A program made the translations under genes and the position numbers. The notes beneath the pieces are model-generated. The model ran no database searches, was not told the origin of the DNA, and was given only the letters and a program-made list of their open reading frames with translations. 64,000 nucleotides of DNA from Dermatophagoides farinae (taxonomy: Eukaryota; Arthropoda; Arachnida; Sarcoptiformes; Pyroglyphidae), in the NCBI RefSeq assembly GCF_024713945.1, contig NC_134680.1, positions 5,701,501-5,765,500 on the forward strand, in the 5' to 3' direction. How positions within the stretch are numbered: the first letter of the stretch is position 1; every line of letters starts with the position of its first letter. Shown one piece after another: positions 41,330 through 52,438 of the stretch.

Positions 41330-42000
41330 ATTTTAATTGAAAATTATTGTTGTTGTTATTTTAGAATTGAAAATCAACCTATATCATTTATTCAGTTTAG
41401 AACTGGTTCAGTGAAACTGATAATGCGGAAGTTGTTGTTGTGCCTGTGATGTAGTGGTATCATATCTGTCTAACAAAACTTCCGGTATTTCTGAATTTGG
41501 TTTCTTCGAACCAAGAATTTGGAGATAAGGAATTTTCGAGAATCAGCAATTCTCAAATTTGCTTTCGTAGTACACAGAAAGTCCCAGGATCGAAACCTGG
41601 CAGGCACACTCATTCTTTTTGCATTATACAAATCAATCGACATCTTTATCGATTTATCAATTTTTTCTGGTGCAAAATTGAAACAATTTTTTTTCACACT
41701 AGATAGAGCCAAATGTTCCATTATGTATTCATGTGAATGATGTTATGTAAGGGTAATTGAACGGTTATAAAAAAAACTACCAGTGTTTTTCTGAAAGAAC
41801 ATCCATTGATTGTGGCAATGAAACGCTTCAAATCTGGATCTAAAGAGGAAGAAGAATGTGCGATCGACAACAAAAAAAAAATTCAAAAGTGAATCGAGAA
41901 TGTGGTAGCATTTGAAATCTTTTCATCCGTAAGTAGTCTGCTGAATCGATTATAACATCAATTCTCACTTATTGTTTTCATTATTAGACAAGTCTATGTT
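41330..42000. repeat. duplicated block, right copy (tRNA-bearing)
   Basis: About 41330-41760 matches the reverse complement of 28430-28860, and about 41760-42000 matches that of 27237-27470. In this copy the two parts are contiguous; in the left copy about 0.96 kb lies between them. It is inverted relative to the left copy. Confidence 0.85.
41440..41608 (+). tRNA. tRNA-Val (anticodon AAC) with 97-nt intron, right copy
   Basis: 5' half 41440-41475 and 3' half 41573-41608. Acceptor GTGCCTG/CAGGCAC, D arm 41449-41463, anticodon stem TCTGT (41465-41469) with ACAGA (41574-41578), anticodon AAC at 41472-41474, T arm 41584-41600, discriminator A 41608. The insert 41476-41572 sits between positions 37 and 38, where nuclear tRNA introns occur, and itself contains a stem (TTGGTTTCTTCGAACCAA). 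CTTTTTG downstream is a polymerase III stop. The exonic sequence is identical to the left copy. The T-loop A54 is atypical. An intron this long is unusual for an animal tRNA. Confidence 0.72.
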
Positions 42001-42123
42001 GGATCAGTTGCCCACGATGAATCATATGCAGCAATTCCGACTAAAAGAATTATTCATTATCCTCATCATCATCATCCTGGATCATTTTATCCCATCTTTC
42101 TTTCTTTCAGATAACATACGGAA

Positions 42124-42270
42124 ATGACGAAATCAACAACAACATCAACTGCTGATTTATCACCATCATCATCAATTAGTAGTAGTGATGATCAGAAACA
42201 ATCGAAACTTCATGATGATGGCCGAATTATTGTTGATGAAATAACCGCTAAAGTTGATGGCATTGAATAA
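42124..42270 (+). CDS. small unassigned ORF, possible last exon
   Basis: 48 codons: Ser/Thr-rich start (MTKSTTTSTADLSP), then KLHDDGRIIVDEITAKVDGIE and stop. A good acceptor (TTTCTTTCAG) lies 13 bp upstream, so it could be a terminal exon. Its partners were not found. It lies between the tRNA block and the topoisomerase-like gene. Unrecognised, weak support. Confidence 0.25.
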   Translation: MTKSTTTSTADLSPSSSISSSDDQKQSKLHDDGRIIVDEITAKVDGIE

Positions 42271-42463
42271 TGTTATTACATTCCAATTCAAACGATGCTG
42301 GACAACATGAACAAATAATCAACAAATAAGCCACTTTTTTTGAAAAATGAAATATTTATTTTATGAGAGAATGAATTGAATGAATAAGTAGTAAATTAAT
42401 GGGTGGATTATAGTTAATAATAAAAATGAAAATTTTCAATCATCAATTTCATATTTTTGTTTT

Positions 42464-44200
42464 TCATTTGCCAACAACAATTTCATCATCAGATTCATTT
42501 GTATCCTACACAACAAAAAGAAAAAACAGGTCATTAAAAAATTAAAAAATCATTATTATTTGATTTTTTTACCTGTTCTTTTTGCGGCTGAAAATTTTTG
42601 AAATCTATTTTCGGTTCAATACGTTTAGCATGTTCACTTGGTTTGGCCCATTTGGAAATTTCCAACCATTTCATTGCATTTTCACGTTCTTTTTTTTCGA
42701 TACGTTCATATTCTTCAAGGAATGCATCCAAATCTTTTTCCCAAAGCATTTTTGGCGTAGAACGTTTAAGTTCTTCTAGTTCAGTTTTTTTTGCATCACG
42801 TTTTTTCGATAATTCTTGAACATTTTCTTCTAACATTGCTCGCATTGGCATTTCGGCGAGATAATCAAAATCATATTTTTTCTCCTCTTCCGTTTCAGGA
42901 ATTTTATCATCATCTTCATTTTCATTATTCGACGTGGTGTCGGGTTCATTTTGTTCGATATTAAATTTTTTAAGCCATGCTTTCACAGGATCCGAATCAA
43001 ATTTTAGTTCAATCAAAAGCTTGATAAATTCTTCTTTATTCTTTACATTTTCCATGATGATTTTTTCATTCTTTATTGCTAAAATATATCGAGATTGATT
43101 TTTAAGTTTTAATATTTCAGCTTCAAGCATTCCTTCATGGTATTTCTTACGTCGAACATAGAAATCCAAACGAATATGGAAAAATTCTCGCAAAATATCC
43201 AAAGAGGATTTATATTGTCGAATAACACCATTTTTATCAATCAAAAACATCGATGAAATTGGCATTGAAGTTTGTAACTTAAATTCTTTATGTATGCCAT
43301 TTTGAATTACTTTTTCCAATGAATTTTCATTCATTTTAACTATAAATCTATTAAACAAAAACAAAACAAAAAAATTTTAGAATTGAAGCTCAACAAGAAA
43401 AGAATTGAATCAAACACATACTTGACATTGGTAGTGGTATAATATGATTTATAATCATTAATGAGTGGGGGACTTGTTTTCGTACCATGTAACATTGGTT
43501 TCAAAATTGTTTGCTCATAGACCTTAGTCCAGGTGCCAATTGGCAATTCCGTAATTTCAATTGTTTGTTCATCCAATTTGGCAACTTCACCATAAATTAC
43601 ATATTGCATTGGTTCCACTTTCACCACGGTACCTTTGAAATCTTTATACCATGGATTCATATTCAAAGGTTCTTCATTACGAAGCATTCGTTTAATATTT
43701 TCAACGATATCTCGTGGATTATATCTAGGAATCTTAGTTTTGCAATTGGAATCAATTCCTTCTGCACCGTTAACTAAAACCATTGGAATGATTGGAACAT
43801 AGTATTTGGGTTCAATTCGTTGATTATTATCATATTGATAAGCCAATAATGGATCATCCAACGGTGGAAACAATTTTCTTGTCAATGGACTTAACATTGT
43901 GGAAATACAACAAGAACAACCAGCAACTTTAATACCTTCAAGTCTAGTACCAAATTGACCAAGTGGTTGGAGAAAATTGATGTTATTACTACCTACAAAG
44001 TTCTGTGCCAATTCGACAATTGTTGAATTCAAATGTTTTAGATCATGATTATACGCAGTCGATAATGCGACCGATACGGCTAAATCTGACACATATATTT
44101 CATGTTTATCATCATTACTTTTAAAACAAGTATAGATTACTTTGCTTTGTATAGGTTGGAATCCATCCACCAACGATGGTATCGTACATTCATTGTTCAT
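42464..44200 (-). CDS. truncated topoisomerase-II-like protein lacking the catalytic tyrosine
   Basis: Exons 44200..43422, 43347..42573 and 42505..42464 give 531 aa with exact phase closure. It matches only the DNA-gate, tower and C-gate part of eukaryotic TOP2: TIPSLVDGFQPIQSKVIYTC, ELAQNFVGSNNINFLQPLGQ, YVPIIPMVLVNGAEGI, IEITELPIGTWTKVYEQ, LDILREFFHIRLDFYVRRKK, FDSDPVKAWLKKF, TPKMLWEKDLDAFLEEYE. The ATPase and most of the TOPRIM region are absent. The active-site tyrosine (human Tyr805, context SPRYIFTM) is replaced by Cys98 and the neighbouring Arg by Cys97 (SCCISTM). Homology continues upstream of ATG 44200 (REVTYNDYISKD) to about 44285, where a repeat begins, so the start is uncertain. 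Strand passage is impossible as drawn; DNA or partner binding is possible. Confidence 0.8.
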
Positions 44201-44288
44201 TTTGTGGCAATGAAAGAAATCTTTGCTGATGTAATCGTTGTATGTTACTTCACGTGGATGTTCATAAAAGTGGATTTCTTTTTCACTA

Positions 44289-44397
44289 CACAGAAAAAAA
44301 GTGCGCAATTTTCGCTTGTACTCCGACTATATCCACATAAATAGTCACCAAGAAATAAATAAAAATAGCCGAAATACTCGCAAAAGCTAGCACTGTG
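44289..44397. repeat. 109-bp element of the CGCGAGTACTCGCG repeat family, short copy
   Basis: Begins CACAGAAAAAAAGTGCGC and ends GCACTGTG, giving short inverted ends (CACAG/CTGTG). The inside shares CTCCGACTATATCCACA, then AATAGCCGAAATACTCGC, with the large element at 59.4-59.7 kb. It abuts the 5' end of the topoisomerase-II-like frame and lies between it and the HEATR3-like promoter. Looks like a non-autonomous element or internal-deletion derivative. Confidence 0.6.
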
Positions 44398-44547
44398 TTA
44401 ACATATTTGATACTTGGCGCGAAGCGCCTGTTCCGGACTTGTATGTATTATGATGTAAACACGTTGTGATGTTATGTGCACGTGGATTTTTTTTTATTTT
44501 TTTCGATTTAATTTTGTTGATACACACATTTTCCATGGTGAAAAAAT

Positions 44548-46591
44548 ATGTCAAAAATTGTTACAAAACGTTTCAATCGTGCACATCTTATTGCACCATA
44601 TTCACGGCCAACTAGAAATGTTATTGAATCATCATCGGAATTACGAAACAAAGAATTATTGAACAATATTCTGGAACAATTACATACTGATCGGCCAACT
44701 GAACGATCATTCGGTACCGATATGGTAATCACATATATGACAAATGAACGTATATCATTGGAAAAATTCAATGAAACCAATGAATTTCGTAAACTTCTTC
44801 AACAGCTACGAACAATGATATGTGATCGAGTGGAAAATGTTCGATTCAGTACGATCGATGCTCTCTGTCATCTAAGCACATTAAATGAATCAATCATCAA
44901 ACAAATGGCCACATCGGATATTCGAATTCCCGAAGCTATTCTTGATTTTTTTAATAAATTTTTATTACCATTAAACGTGGATCAAATGAGTGGTAAAAAT
45001 CGTAAAGTTTCCACTTTGGCCATTTTTATCGATGCTTTTAATCTTCTATCAAGTATTTGGTTAGTTTATTTTCTTTAATTAAACGAATAGTTTCCAACCC
45101 GTTCATTATAATAATAATAAACTAATTTAATCTTTTATATCTTTATTTTCTCAAACAAATTCTAGTGATCAAGTTCCCGATACGATCGATTCGATTATCG
45201 GTTTTAATGGATGGCAAAAAATTCTGTTCAAATGTATAAACCTTTACAAATTGAATGATCTGGATCGTATGAATCTGACAATAGCTGCCATTCAATTATT
45301 ATCATTGATTATCGATGAACGTCGTGGATGTCGATTTATTCAACGTTTTGAATTAAATGATGCGCTTAATGATCTAAATAATCTGCTAGAATCGATGAAT
45401 CCGATCGATACGGACCCCCCATCGACATCAACTGGAAACCTTTATCTCAAATGTCTCTTGCTTCAAATGTCATGCAGTGATATTAATCCTACATCATCAT
45501 CACCTACTGAATCGATTCTTGTGCAATTAGATCAAATAATTCAACAAATTTTCCGTAAAAATGTGATGAATGAAAAATTTAAAAAATTTATCGAACAAAT
45601 CGAAGATGATTTGTCTAGCGAAATGCAACAATTACAACAAATGTATCCATTATATCAGGAATTACGATTTTATCTATGTTGTAAACAATTCTGTTTTGAA
45701 TGGCTTACCAACATGACTAGTTTATCATTAGACAATGATGATGAAGAAATGATGGAAGAAGATGTCGAGACATCGGAAATTGCTCCATTTTTACAACAAA
45801 TCATTCAAAAACAATCAATATTATCGATAATTTCAAATGAATTATCAAACATACCATTTCGAATACAAACTGATCATTTGTATGGACAGGAAATCGCCAA
45901 TCTAATGGATAATTATCTAATGACATCATTAACCTTACTACATAATCTAATTGGCCATCATTCATGTTTATCGTTGACCATGAATGAAATTGATAGAGCA
46001 TGGAATATTGTCTATCAGATTGCATTTGATGATGATAAAATGGATGATGATGATGATAATGTTCGACAGCGAATCCAACGAATATCGTTTGATGTACAAA
46101 AAGAAGCTATAAATGTTATCAGACAATTTGTGCAAAAATTTCCCGATACAAACAATAGATTAACAATGGATAATTTGAATCAATTGAAAACATTATGGTC
46201 AAATAATGGCGGTGATTATGAAATGAAAATTAATATTGTTAAAATTATTTCTGAACATCTACAAAAATCTATAAAAACAACACAAACATCATCAATGATA
46301 GTTGAATGGATTCGTTTTATATTGAATTCTGTGTCATTAGATTCGAATCATCATTCATCATTGATATTTGTAGCCGAAATATTAGATTCAATTATCGATA
46401 TTTTATCCGATGAATCAATTGCTGTTGAATGTATTCGACATGATTCATCATTGTATTCATTATTATCACATATATGGCAACAATATCAACAACAAACCAG
46501 ATCAAAATCAATTCGTAAACAAAATCCATGTATAATAATTGTACATGAAAATATGCGACCATTTTTAGATTATCTTAAAAAATTTTTATAA
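44548..46591 (+). CDS. HEAT-repeat protein, HEATR3/SYO1-like
   Basis: Exons 44548..45059 and 45166..46591 give 645 aa with exact phase closure. The start MSKIVTKRFNRAHL resembles the MGKSRTKRFKR start of HEATR3. Helical-repeat segments follow (DRVENVRFSTIDALCHLSTL), with an acidic loop (DNDDEEMMEEDVE, about 395-410) after a LYQELRFYLCCKQF helix as in HEATR3. The end, RSKSIRKQNPCIIIVHENMR then LDYLKKF, parallels the MKIRKEG...VKMNLRRF end of the family. HEATR3/Syo1 escorts ribosomal proteins uL18/uL5 to the nucleus. HEAT architecture is clear; the specific orthology is inferred from the two ends and the acidic loop. Confidence 0.65.
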
Positions 46592-46648
46592 TTTATATAT
46601 TCTACTATACAAAGATTATTTTCATTTTATTCTATTTCGAATTCGAAA

Positions 46649-48104
46649 TCAATATCGTTCCGGTGGTACATAATCTTCTTCGACCACTGTTTTCGAACGA
46701 ATTTCTGCTATACGTTTTTCTGCATCATTAAAATCAATTTCATGTTTTGGAAAATTTTCAAAAAAATAATATAAACGTTTTTTCTGTTCAAATTCTTGTT
46801 GTTTTTGTTCAATTTCTTGCCGTCGACGTTCACGTAATAAACGATCCATTTGTTCATCTAAAACTTTACGACGGTTTTTCTGAAATTCTACAAACAATTC
46901 CTGTTGACATGAAATATCAGATTGTTCTAATTTCGGCAATGTTTCAATTCGTTTATCAATCAACATTGATATTGTTGTTGAAGTTTGATCATCATTCTGA
47001 ATCGATTCAATTATATGAGATTTAACCGTTTCAAGTTCGTTCATTTTAAATAATTCAAAATGTTTATCAATAACTTTCAACGGTTCAGCTGTAATGGTCA
47101 AAGATTTTCCTTCTTTTGCAATACGATCAAATAATCGTGATAATCGATCCCATTTTTGATAATAAATCAAACCAATCACCATTGATGTATGGGCCAATTT
47201 TAATTGTTCATCCGATTCGAGAGATAATTTTTCCAATTCTCTTCCGAAAAAATAGAGACATTTACCAAATATGTGATTACGATTTTTAAGATCAAAATGA
47301 TCATCAAAATATGGATTTGTTAGATATGGAATACGAATGTATTCGATTTCATCGTCATCATCATCAGCAGCAGCAGCTGATTCTTCTGTTGATTTTTCCT
47401 CTTGATCAATTGGTTCTAGTGAACCATATTGATGATCGATCAATAATCGATTTAGAACAAAAAATGCCAATGTTTTCGTGATATCATTACCAGAATCTTC
47501 CTGTAACATCATTAAACGTAAAACATCAAATGCTTGTGGCCATTCTTCTGCTCGTATAGATTGATCCAATAGAATATTATTGATAAAATGATCGGGAAAA
47601 ATGCCAAATTCTACACGATTATTAAGAATCTGAATCAATTCTGATCGTTTCTGTTGTCCAATATAGAATCGACATGTAGCATGATGAGTAGATTCAAGTG
47701 TATCAATCGTTTTTGGTGTCTGACGAAATCGTCTTAGAATATGTTCCAATTCGATTTGAGATTCTGGCCGATGAAGTGAATTGATAAAAATATCCACATC
47801 GATTGCCGTTACCGGTTTCTTTTGTTGATATTTTTGATTTAATTCGAAAAAATATCGTTCTATTATTATACAAGATTAAAGTATATTATTTATAAATCAT
47901 TTATATAATACAATATAATAAAAAAATTTTACCCGTAGAAATATGTTTCAATGTATCATCCTGTTCCAAACGTTTAGCCCATTCATTTTCACATGAATAT
48001 GATGATGATAATAAGGTTCGAAATTGAAGAAATTTTTGTATATTTCTAAAACTCAATCCATATGATTTTAATTGACTTTGTCGAATCATTATCATCATCA
48101 TCAT
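46649..48104 (-). CDS. MRPS27: mitochondrial small ribosomal subunit protein mS27
   Basis: Exons 48104..47933 and 47859..46649 give 460 aa with exact phase closure; the first true ATG is 48104 (MMMMIMIRQSQ). The N-terminus is basic and Ser/Leu-rich, suitable as a mitochondrial presequence. The core contains the mS27 hallmark LNNRVEFGIFPDHFINNILL, then AFDVLRLMMLQE, as in the PPR-like repeats of human MRPS27 (VNKVQYGIFPDNF). Later segments include CLYFFGRELEKLSLES and a long Arg/Glu/Gln coiled coil (LLRERRRQEIEQKQQEFEQK) before the conserved-type end. mS27 binds mitoribosomal RNA. It diverges from IDH2 with about 800 bp between start codons. Confidence 0.85.
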
Positions 48105-48909
48105 CGAGTTGAGTTGAGTTTGATTGATACGAAAATCCAAACTTTAATTTAAAAAAAAAAAACAAAAAATTTTTCTAGATTCAAAATTATCACATGTTTG
48201 AAGCAATTCATAGAGTATAGGATGTCAAAGTATATACCAAATATATTTCGGAAAACTGCAGGCGGTATTATTTCCAAAAGCTCAAAAAAAAAAAAAAAAA
48301 AATGCTATTCAGCATGCAAGTGTAGCCAACCATAAAAAGGATTCCACACCGAAAAGTGAAAAGTTTCATTGTCCATCACACATACACATACATTTTGCAG
48401 ATACAATATACACGACAACGTGGTCGTCATCATCATCATCAAACTTGAATTTTTTTCTATTTGAATTTTCTTTTCTTGATCGAATGTAAAACCAAAAACA
48501 AAACTTTTTTATTTTCCTATCCACTTATCGCCATATATATAAAGCTGTGATCCTTTTAAATGGTACAAAAATAAAATTCATTCATTCATTCAAATATAAA
48601 TACGATTTCGAAGTACAAAGTATAGATTGCAACAGTAAAAACAAAAAATCATCGGGTATTGTTTTGTTCTAATCAGTCGTTTTTTTTGCTGATTTATTAT
48701 CAATCGTTTTTTTCCTGTGTTCGTGTGTGTTTGTATTTTGATTTTGATTTTGATTTTTTTTGAACTCTAGATCTCTACGTTCAAAATTCGACCACCATTC
48801 CTGAACAAAACCATCACCACCAACAACACAAACGATAGTCATTCCAGTTTGGTTTTCTGGTAAAAAAATTTAATTTATTTTATAAATTACGAAAGGAAAG
48901 TGAAAAAAA
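48105..48909. other. intergenic between MRPS27 and IDH2 starts
   Basis: Divergent promoter region, with a TATA-like element at 48534-48543 for the plus strand and an A tract at about 48286-48301. The leader of the IDH gene probably covers the right third. No coding frame is supported. Confidence 0.45.
48534..48543 (+). promoter_or_regulatory. TATA-like element (TATATATAAA)
   Basis: Lies about 370 bp before the IDH2 ATG and would give a long leader of about 340 nt. Plausible but not the only AT-rich candidate. Confidence 0.3.
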
Positions 48910-50803
48910 ATGCTACGGGTTCAGTCATTATTGCAACAATTGTCGAAATCATCATTATTAACCACCGTATTTAGGCAACAATTACCGGCAACATCATCAT
49001 CAATAATTAATGATCAACATCGATATGTATCGAATGGACAACGTATTAAAGTTGAACGTCCTATTGTTGAAATGGATGGCGATGAAATGACACGAGTTAT
49101 TTGGGAAAAAATTAAAGATAAAGTTTGTATTATAAAATCAAAAATTATAATTATTCAATCGGCTAACAATTCGTTTGCTTAAACTTTAGTTAATATTTCC
49201 ATATATAGATCTTGAATGTCTTTATTATGATCTTGGCCTGCCATATCGTGATCAAACTGATGATCAGGTTACATTCGATGCAGCAATGGCCATTCTTAAA
49301 CATAATGTTGGCATTAAATGTGCTACAATTACACCGGATGAAGCAAGAGTTGAAGAATTTAAATTAAAACGAATGTGGCCATCACCTAATGGTACCATAA
49401 GAAATATTCTTGGTGGAACAGTATTTCGTGAACCAATTATTTGTAAATCAATACCAAGATTAGTACCTGGCTGGACTAGACCAATAACGATTGGACGTCA
49501 TGCATTTGGTGATCAATATAAATGTACGGATATTGTTATTGATGGACCGGGTACGGTTGAATTAGTTTTTCGACCATCTGGTGATGGTGATGTGGCTGGT
49601 GAAGAACAACGACATTTAGTCTATACGTTTGAAAATAAAACAGCATCGGGTGGTGTTTCATTGTCCATGTATAATACCAAAGAGGTATGTATGTTCATTG
49701 TTCGAAAAAATATTTGATATTTCAATCAATTTAACTTATTTAGTCCATAATTGGATTCGCTCATTGCTGTTTTCAATTTGCATTGATGAAAAAATGGCCA
49801 CTATATTTAAGCACTAAAAATACAATCCTAAAACGTTATGATGGTTTTTTCAAGGATATATTTCAAGAAATTTATGAAAAGTAATTTTCAATTGATTGAT
49901 TCATATTTGAATTGTTTATTAATCTCTTGTTTTCTAATGATCCATTAGAGAATATCGTGAACAATTTGATTCATTAGGCATATGGTATGAACATCGATTA
50001 ATCGATGATATGGTTGCACAGGCATTAAAATCAAATGGTGGATTTGTATGGGCTTGTAAAAATTATGATGGCGATGTACAATCGGATGTGATTGCACAAG
50101 GTTATGGTAGTTTAGGTCTAATGACATCTGTATTGGTTTGTCCGGATGGTAAAACAATTGAATCGGAAGCAGCACATGGAACCGTTACACGTCATTATCG
50201 TGAACATCAAAAAGGACGGCCAACATCCACGAATCCGGTTGCATCAATTTTTGCCTGGACACGTGGCCTTGAACATCGAGCTAAATTGGATGGTAATCAA
50301 CCATTGAAACGATTTGTACGAAATTTAGAAAAAGCATGTATCGATGCTATTGATGATGGACAAATGACTAAAGATCTAGCTGGTTGTATACATGGTCTAA
50401 AAAAGTATGTATTTTTCTTTTCTTTTTCATCATTCAAAATTCTATCCTCTAATCTTGACACTCATTATGCTCATAAATATTATATAGCATATAAGTGAAT
50501 GCTAAATAGAGGAAAATCAATGTCCAAAATCAATTGCACACCTTCTGTATGTCGATCATGATTTGTAAATCGTAAATATCGGCTATACTTCCTCTAGGTG
50601 CAATACATGTTTTTTTTTGATAAATCAAAATTTTTCTTTTCGATTTAATCAATCATCATCATTCAAATTTATCATCATCATGTCTAATGTCTAATTTTTT
50701 CTTTTTATCTAGTGTCGGCGAAGGTGATTATTTAAATACGATGGATTTTATGGATGCAATCGTCGAAAAACTTGAAGATCGTCTATCAGGCAAAAAAGAA
50801 TGA
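48910..50803 (+). CDS. IDH2: NADP-dependent isocitrate dehydrogenase, mitochondrial
   Basis: Exons 48910..49122, 49190..49684, 49744..49880, 49949..50404 and 50713..50803 give 463 aa with exact phase closure. Residues 1-45 are Leu/Ser/Arg/Gln-rich without acidic residues before about residue 35 ([19 protein letters not shown]), a typical mitochondrial presequence. The mature part matches [128 protein letters not shown] and [11 protein letters not shown]. It oxidises isocitrate to 2-oxoglutarate with NADPH production. Substrate Ser/Asn in SPNGTIRN, the active-site Arg and the metal-binding Asp residues in YDGDVQSD are intact. Confidence 0.96.
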
Positions 50804-51108
50804 ACGGCAACAGTTTGTTGTCTATGAACAAACAAACAAACAAACGGAGAAAAATACAAAGTTTGCGATTTGAATCAAATTTTTTTTTCTCATTGATTTG
50901 ATTTATTTATTTGTGATGGGATAGGGAATGATTATTATTATTTTTTCTTCATATTTCACATTATATCAATCATCGATTTTTAATCAATCAATCAATCAAT
51001 TGCGATTTCATTTTATGTAAGGCATCAGCTTCCATCTATATATAATTATTATATTCAAAAATTTTTTTTTATTGTGAAAATAAATTTAATGATGATTATT
51101 TAACGACA
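50804..51108. other. convergent 3' ends
   Basis: Short AT-rich spacer between IDH2 and the ligand-gated channel, with AAATAAA-type poly(A) signals on both strands (near 51080 and 50900). No gene is seen. Confidence 0.45.
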
Positions 51109-52438
51109 TTATTTATTGGCCAACCATAATGTTAACCAATATGATAGATTGAATAAAATGAATACAATTGGCAATACAATTCTTGTATAACGATGCATTG
51201 AATTTTGTCGTACAATTTGTCCTTGTTCCAATTGATATGATTTACCGGATTCATTGTTCGGGCAGCTTGATACAGCCGATATGAATGCAATGAATATTAA
51301 TAACATACAAACAAATATATAGATATCCAATGCCGTTAATGAATATTGATCTGGTCTTGAAATTGATGATGATGTAACACCAAACATTAATATTAATATG
51401 CCTAATGATGTAAATATACCGACTATCATTCGTGCTATTGGTCGTTCAATTGGATCAATACAATATGACATCCATGATAGTATTACAAGCATAATGGCCG
51501 GTAAATATATATGGAACATATAATAACCACATTTACGTTGTAATTGTATTCTGGCAATTAATCGGCTATATGTTCCTGTTGATAATGTTATCCATTCATC
51601 ATCGGATTCAATTCCATTATTGTCATTGTTTTTAATGATTTTAAAACCAATCAATGATTTTGGTGCCAATGTAATCTGTGCACCATCCTTAATCCATCCA
51701 TATTCAATATCTTTGGTTGAATATCCATCTAATATGTGAAAATAATCAATTAAAGAAAAAATTTGATCAAAGGTAAAATTCACAAAGAACAGGAATACAT
51801 ACAGCTTTCAAATTTCATAACACAAACAGGACGATCAGATGGAAAATAATTGATGCGATTGGCACAATTTACTATTGCCGATAATCGATGACTATAGAAT
51901 ACATCACCATTTCTATTAATACGTACAAAACGATTACCATTGTTGCTAAATGATTTCTGTTCATGTTCATCAATTTGTTTTGCTGTTGAAATGAATGTGT
52001 CTGGACGCCAAATTAATTCAATTTGATTCGATGATAATACAATATATTCATTATCATTATCAACATCGTTTTGAATGAAAGCTAATCTTGGATCATTCCA
52101 TTTTTGTCGAAAATAAAAATCAATCATAAAATCCATTGAATTTGTTGTCGATATCAATCCAATATCCATTACATATATCGATGCATTAACAATGATCGGT
52201 TCAGATGTTTTAAATTTTGGTCTAACGGTTTTCAATTCATTCAAATCATTCTTATTGAATAGATTTTCTACAATATTATTATTTGCATCTACAACAATAC
52301 TGAAAAGTGAATGAACAAAAAAACAAAATGTAAAAAAAAACAAAATAAAATAATCAAAACAAAACAAAAAACATACGTTAATGACAACAGCACAAAAACT
52401 ATCATCAACATTTTGAACATTTTAGACAACAACAACAT
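51109..52438 (-). CDS. Cys-loop ligand-gated ion channel subunit, anion-channel type
   Basis: Exons 52438..52377, 52299..51803 and 51728..51109 give 392 aa with exact phase closure. Signal peptide about 1-26. The extracellular domain contains DFYFRQKWNDPRLAF and IELIWRPDTFISTAK, the Cys-loop C-x13-C (CANRINYFPSDRPVC) and the ESYGYSTKDIEYGW loop typical of GABA/glutamate/glycine-type channels. M1 is CGYYMFHIYLPAIMLVILSW, M2 follows RPIAR, M3 is ALDIYIFVCMLLIFIAF, M4 is LPIVFILFNLSYWLTLWL. The IAR before M2 replaces the usual PAR of anion channels. The M3-M4 loop is only about 30 residues. The ligand cannot be assigned; a divergent arthropod subgroup is likely. Confidence 0.9.

Noticed and set aside
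41470-41740. Frames across the right tRNA block
   Set aside because: They overlap a well-folded tRNA with intron and are not conserved as protein between the two copies.
44201-44308. Start of the topoisomerase-II-like protein at the non-ATG codon near 44308
   Set aside because: The codon is TTG and lies within the repeat element; the first ATG with flanking TOP2 homology is at 44200, although homology just upstream leaves the true 5' end open.
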